Shown here piece after piece: positions 5,681 to 6,967 of a stretch of DNA of 6,967 nt. Made by a program: the position numbers and the translations under genes. The notes beneath the pieces were generated by a model. It made no database searches. It had not been told where the DNA came from and was given only the letters and a program-made list of their open reading frames with translations. Within the stretch, counting starts at the first letter, position 1. Each line of letters starts with the position of its first letter. This DNA comes from Pseudomonadales bacterium (GTDB lineage Bacteria; Pseudomonadota; Gammaproteobacteria; Pseudomonadales; Azotimanducaceae), in assembly GCA_028822125.1 (NCBI GenBank), contig JAPKEK010000110.1, forward strand, positions 1-6,967. The letters are read 5' to 3'.

Positions 5681-6294
5681 GCGGATTTACCGATGGCTTT
5701 GGTGAGTAGTTCCTTCGGAATCTGGTTGGTATTAAGTAGATTTCCGTTGGCATCGAGCGTGAATCGAATCGCCGTTTTTTCATCGCCGCTGCCATTGAGC
5801 TGGTGCTGGCCGTAATAGATCACTGAGACAGAAGGGTTAAGCTTTTCGACCTTGACACTGACATCGAGTGGTTCGCTATAGTTGGCTTTAAAATGAAGTA
5901 AATTAACGACATATTCTCCCGCCTGTATGCCTCGAATAGTGACGGTTTCCTGATTTAACGGATTGCGCACAGTGGCACCGGCAATCTCAATCTGATCGGC
6001 AAACAGGCCTCGGTCGTCCCTGTCTAGATGCATCAGGCCTGAGTCTCGATTGTAGTACCAGACCAGTTCTCCCCTGGGATCTTCTATAACTGCATCGACA
6101 TCATCAGGGTGGTTATCCGGCCATCGTATGGTGATGAGCATTTCTGCTTTAGTGTCAATGTTTCCTGATTTTTCCGGATCACTGATCATCATGAAAGCCA
6201 TGGCAAACATGAAAACAAAGCCCAGCAGGGCATTAAATAGCAGGTCGGTGAAGGCATCCTGGCCTTGGCCATCAGAAAAGACGCTATGGCGCAT
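5677..6294 (-). CDS. ExbD/TolR-like channel subunit with a beta-rich periplasmic domain (DUF2135-like)
   Basis: A 205-residue protein with a short cytoplasmic start, one transmembrane helix (about 16-37) and a large periplasmic part. The sequence DAFTDLLFNALLGFVFMF places D17 at the head of the helix, as in the proton-carrying aspartate of ExbD, TolR and MotB. Instead of the usual short ExbD domain or the MotB OmpA-type peptidoglycan binder, residues 52-185 are predicted to be mostly beta strands, with DAVIEDPRGELVWYYNRDSG followed by a turn HLDRDDRG and a later GEYVVNLLHF strand. That pattern resembles DUF2135/YfaP-type beta sandwiches (x-D-x-x-D-P-x-G-E, then an aromatic strand, then Gly-Leu-x-x-Asp); this comparison is from memory. 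It overlaps the upstream channel gene by 11 bases and the next gene by 4. Expected role: the moving rod of a proton-driven stator, converting proton flow into force on a periplasmic partner. The channel role is fairly sure; the periplasmic domain identity is tentative. Confidence 0.8.
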   Translation of the reverse strand: MRHSVFSDGQGQDAFTDLLFNALLGFVFMFAMAFMMISDPEKSGNIDTKAEMLITIRWPDNHPDDVDAVIEDPRGELVWYYNRDSGLMHLDRDDRGLFADQIEIAGATVRNPLNQETVTIRGIQAGEYVVNLLHFKANYSEPLDVSVKVEKLNPSVSVIYYGQHQLNGSGDEKTAIRFTLDANGNLLNTNQIPKELLTKAIGKSA

Positions 6295-6943
6295 GACTTG
6301 CCGATGCCTTGCGATGAATCTGCGCTACAGTATTGATAATCTGGGTTAATGCGCTGTCGGCCAGGTAGTACTGAATTTTGAGTAATATGCTTGTCGTTAA
6401 CCCTGCCAGGGTGGTGTAGAGTGCAACCGCCATACCGGCGCTCATTGCGGTTAATAACTGTTGCATGAGGGATGGATCAAATTGCTTTATATCGCCGATC
6501 GGTTGCAGCATCAGTATAAAGCCGATAACGGTACCAATTAATCCCAGTTTAATGAGTGTATCGGCAGCAAAATGGCCCAAAGCATGCCTATTGGTCATTT
6601 CATCGGCCAAAAGGCTGACTGCCTGATCCCAGTCTGGCTGTGCTGGATTATCCATGGATTGCCGGAGACGATGCATATAAGTTCGCGCATCGCCTGGCGC
6701 GTCTACCTGGCCCTGCCAGAGGTTAATATAACGCTGTTCAAGAGATAGTCGATAACATAACCAGAACCAATGTAGGGTAGCTGTACCATAAAGGAAGATA
6801 ATCACCCAGGAAAGACGACTGCTGTCTGACAGCAACGCGAGCTGTAACAGACCCTTATCAATGAGTATAAATAGCGCAAAGGCGATGCAGCCAAGCAGTA
6901 TGAGAGCGTACTGAAGTAGTTTGAATTCTTGAGCCTGTTGCAC
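6284..6943 (-). CDS. MotA/TolQ/ExbB-family proton channel subunit
   Basis: A 219-residue inner-membrane protein with four hydrophobic helices (about 10-29, 44-64, 128-148, 167-190) and a cytoplasmic loop of about 60 residues between the second and third. Four helices match the MotA layout rather than the three of TolQ/ExbB, although the length is closer to TolQ (about 230) than to MotA (about 295). Family marks lie in helices 3 and 4: KLGLIGTVIGFILML, with T138 in the G-T-V signature, and SAGMAVALYTTLAGL, with T177/T178 where TolQ and ExbB have pore-lining polar residues. Such proteins form pentamers around a dimer of the ExbD/MotB partner, here the next gene, overlapped by 11 bases. The start is GTG, with AGAGGA seven bases before it. 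The frame stays open to the right edge, so a longer N-terminus cannot be fully excluded. What it powers is unknown. Confidence 0.88.
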   Translation of the reverse strand: MQQAQEFKLLQYALILLGCIAFALFILIDKGLLQLALLSDSSRLSWVIIFLYGTATLHWFWLCYRLSLEQRYINLWQGQVDAPGDARTYMHRLRQSMDNPAQPDWDQAVSLLADEMTNRHALGHFAADTLIKLGLIGTVIGFILMLQPIGDIKQFDPSLMQQLLTAMSAGMAVALYTTLAGLTTSILLKIQYYLADSALTQIINTVAQIHRKASASHAP

Positions 6944-6950
6944 TCTTTTG

Positions 6951-6956
6951 TCCTCT
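6951..6956 (-). promoter_or_regulatory. Ribosome binding site selecting the GTG start of the channel gene
   Basis: On the minus strand AGAGGA lies seven bases before the GTG at 6943-6941, a standard distance. It favours this GTG over a start beyond the window edge, which the open frame would otherwise allow. Confidence 0.6.
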
Positions 6957-6967
6957 TTTTCGCCGTG

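Noticed and set aside
6284..6943. Zorya anti-phage defence (ZorA/ZorB) as the identity of the channel pair
   Set aside because: The MotA-like protein lacks the long cytoplasmic tail of ZorA, its partner has no visible OmpA-type anchor, and no ZorC/D/E-like gene is in the window. The upstream side is unseen, so this is a provisional rejection.
1..6967. CRISPR arrays, insertion sequences, tRNA or rRNA genes, integrase or attachment sites
   Set aside because: No regularly spaced direct repeats, transposase or integrase motifs, tRNA cloverleaf or rRNA-like segments were seen on either strand.

Overview
The window looks like a chromosomal segment of a free-living, aerobic Gram-negative bacterium, most likely a marine or aquatic gammaproteobacterium. 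This rests on a periplasmic PQQ/heme c alcohol dehydrogenase, a CaiB/BaiF CoA-transferase, a TolQ/MotA-type proton-channel cassette, roughly balanced GC with mixed ATG/GTG/TTG starts, and dense gene packing. The assignment is inferred from gene content and style; no rRNA, tRNA or other phylogenetic marker is present.

Layout. (1) 2-292 (+): C-terminal part of a cupin-like protein whose start lies beyond the left edge, followed by a small hairpin. (2) 492-1187 (+): a DnaQ-fold (DEDDh-type) exonuclease-domain protein with an apparent Sec signal peptide, a very strong ribosome binding site and a glycine where the last catalytic aspartate is expected. (3) 1188-1327: a convergent gap holding a sharply AT-rich stretch. 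(4) 1328-2563 (-): a class III (CaiB/BaiF) CoA-transferase. (5) 2564-2833: a 270-base divergent control region with several inverted repeats. (6) 2834-5050 (+): a PQQ-dependent quinohemoprotein alcohol dehydrogenase starting at TTG, with a C-terminal cytochrome c domain. (7) 5108-6943 (-): three overlapping, translationally coupled membrane-protein genes, namely a MotA/TolQ/ExbB-like channel subunit, an ExbD/TolR-like partner carrying a beta-rich periplasmic domain that resembles DUF2135/YfaP, and a two-helix membrane protein of unknown family.

How they may work together. The CoA-transferase and the PQQ dehydrogenase are transcribed divergently from one control region. This fits a catabolic locus in which an alcohol is oxidised in the periplasm and a derived acid is activated as a CoA thioester, but the substrate cannot be read from the sequence. 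The three-gene membrane cassette is a separate unit. By family resemblance it should form an inner-membrane proton-driven motor that moves or deforms a periplasmic domain. It lacks an evident OmpA-type peptidoglycan anchor, and I do not recognise the set as Tol-Pal, ExbBD-TonB, MotAB or Zorya. It is the best candidate in the window for an undescribed system, with the exported DnaQ-like protein second.
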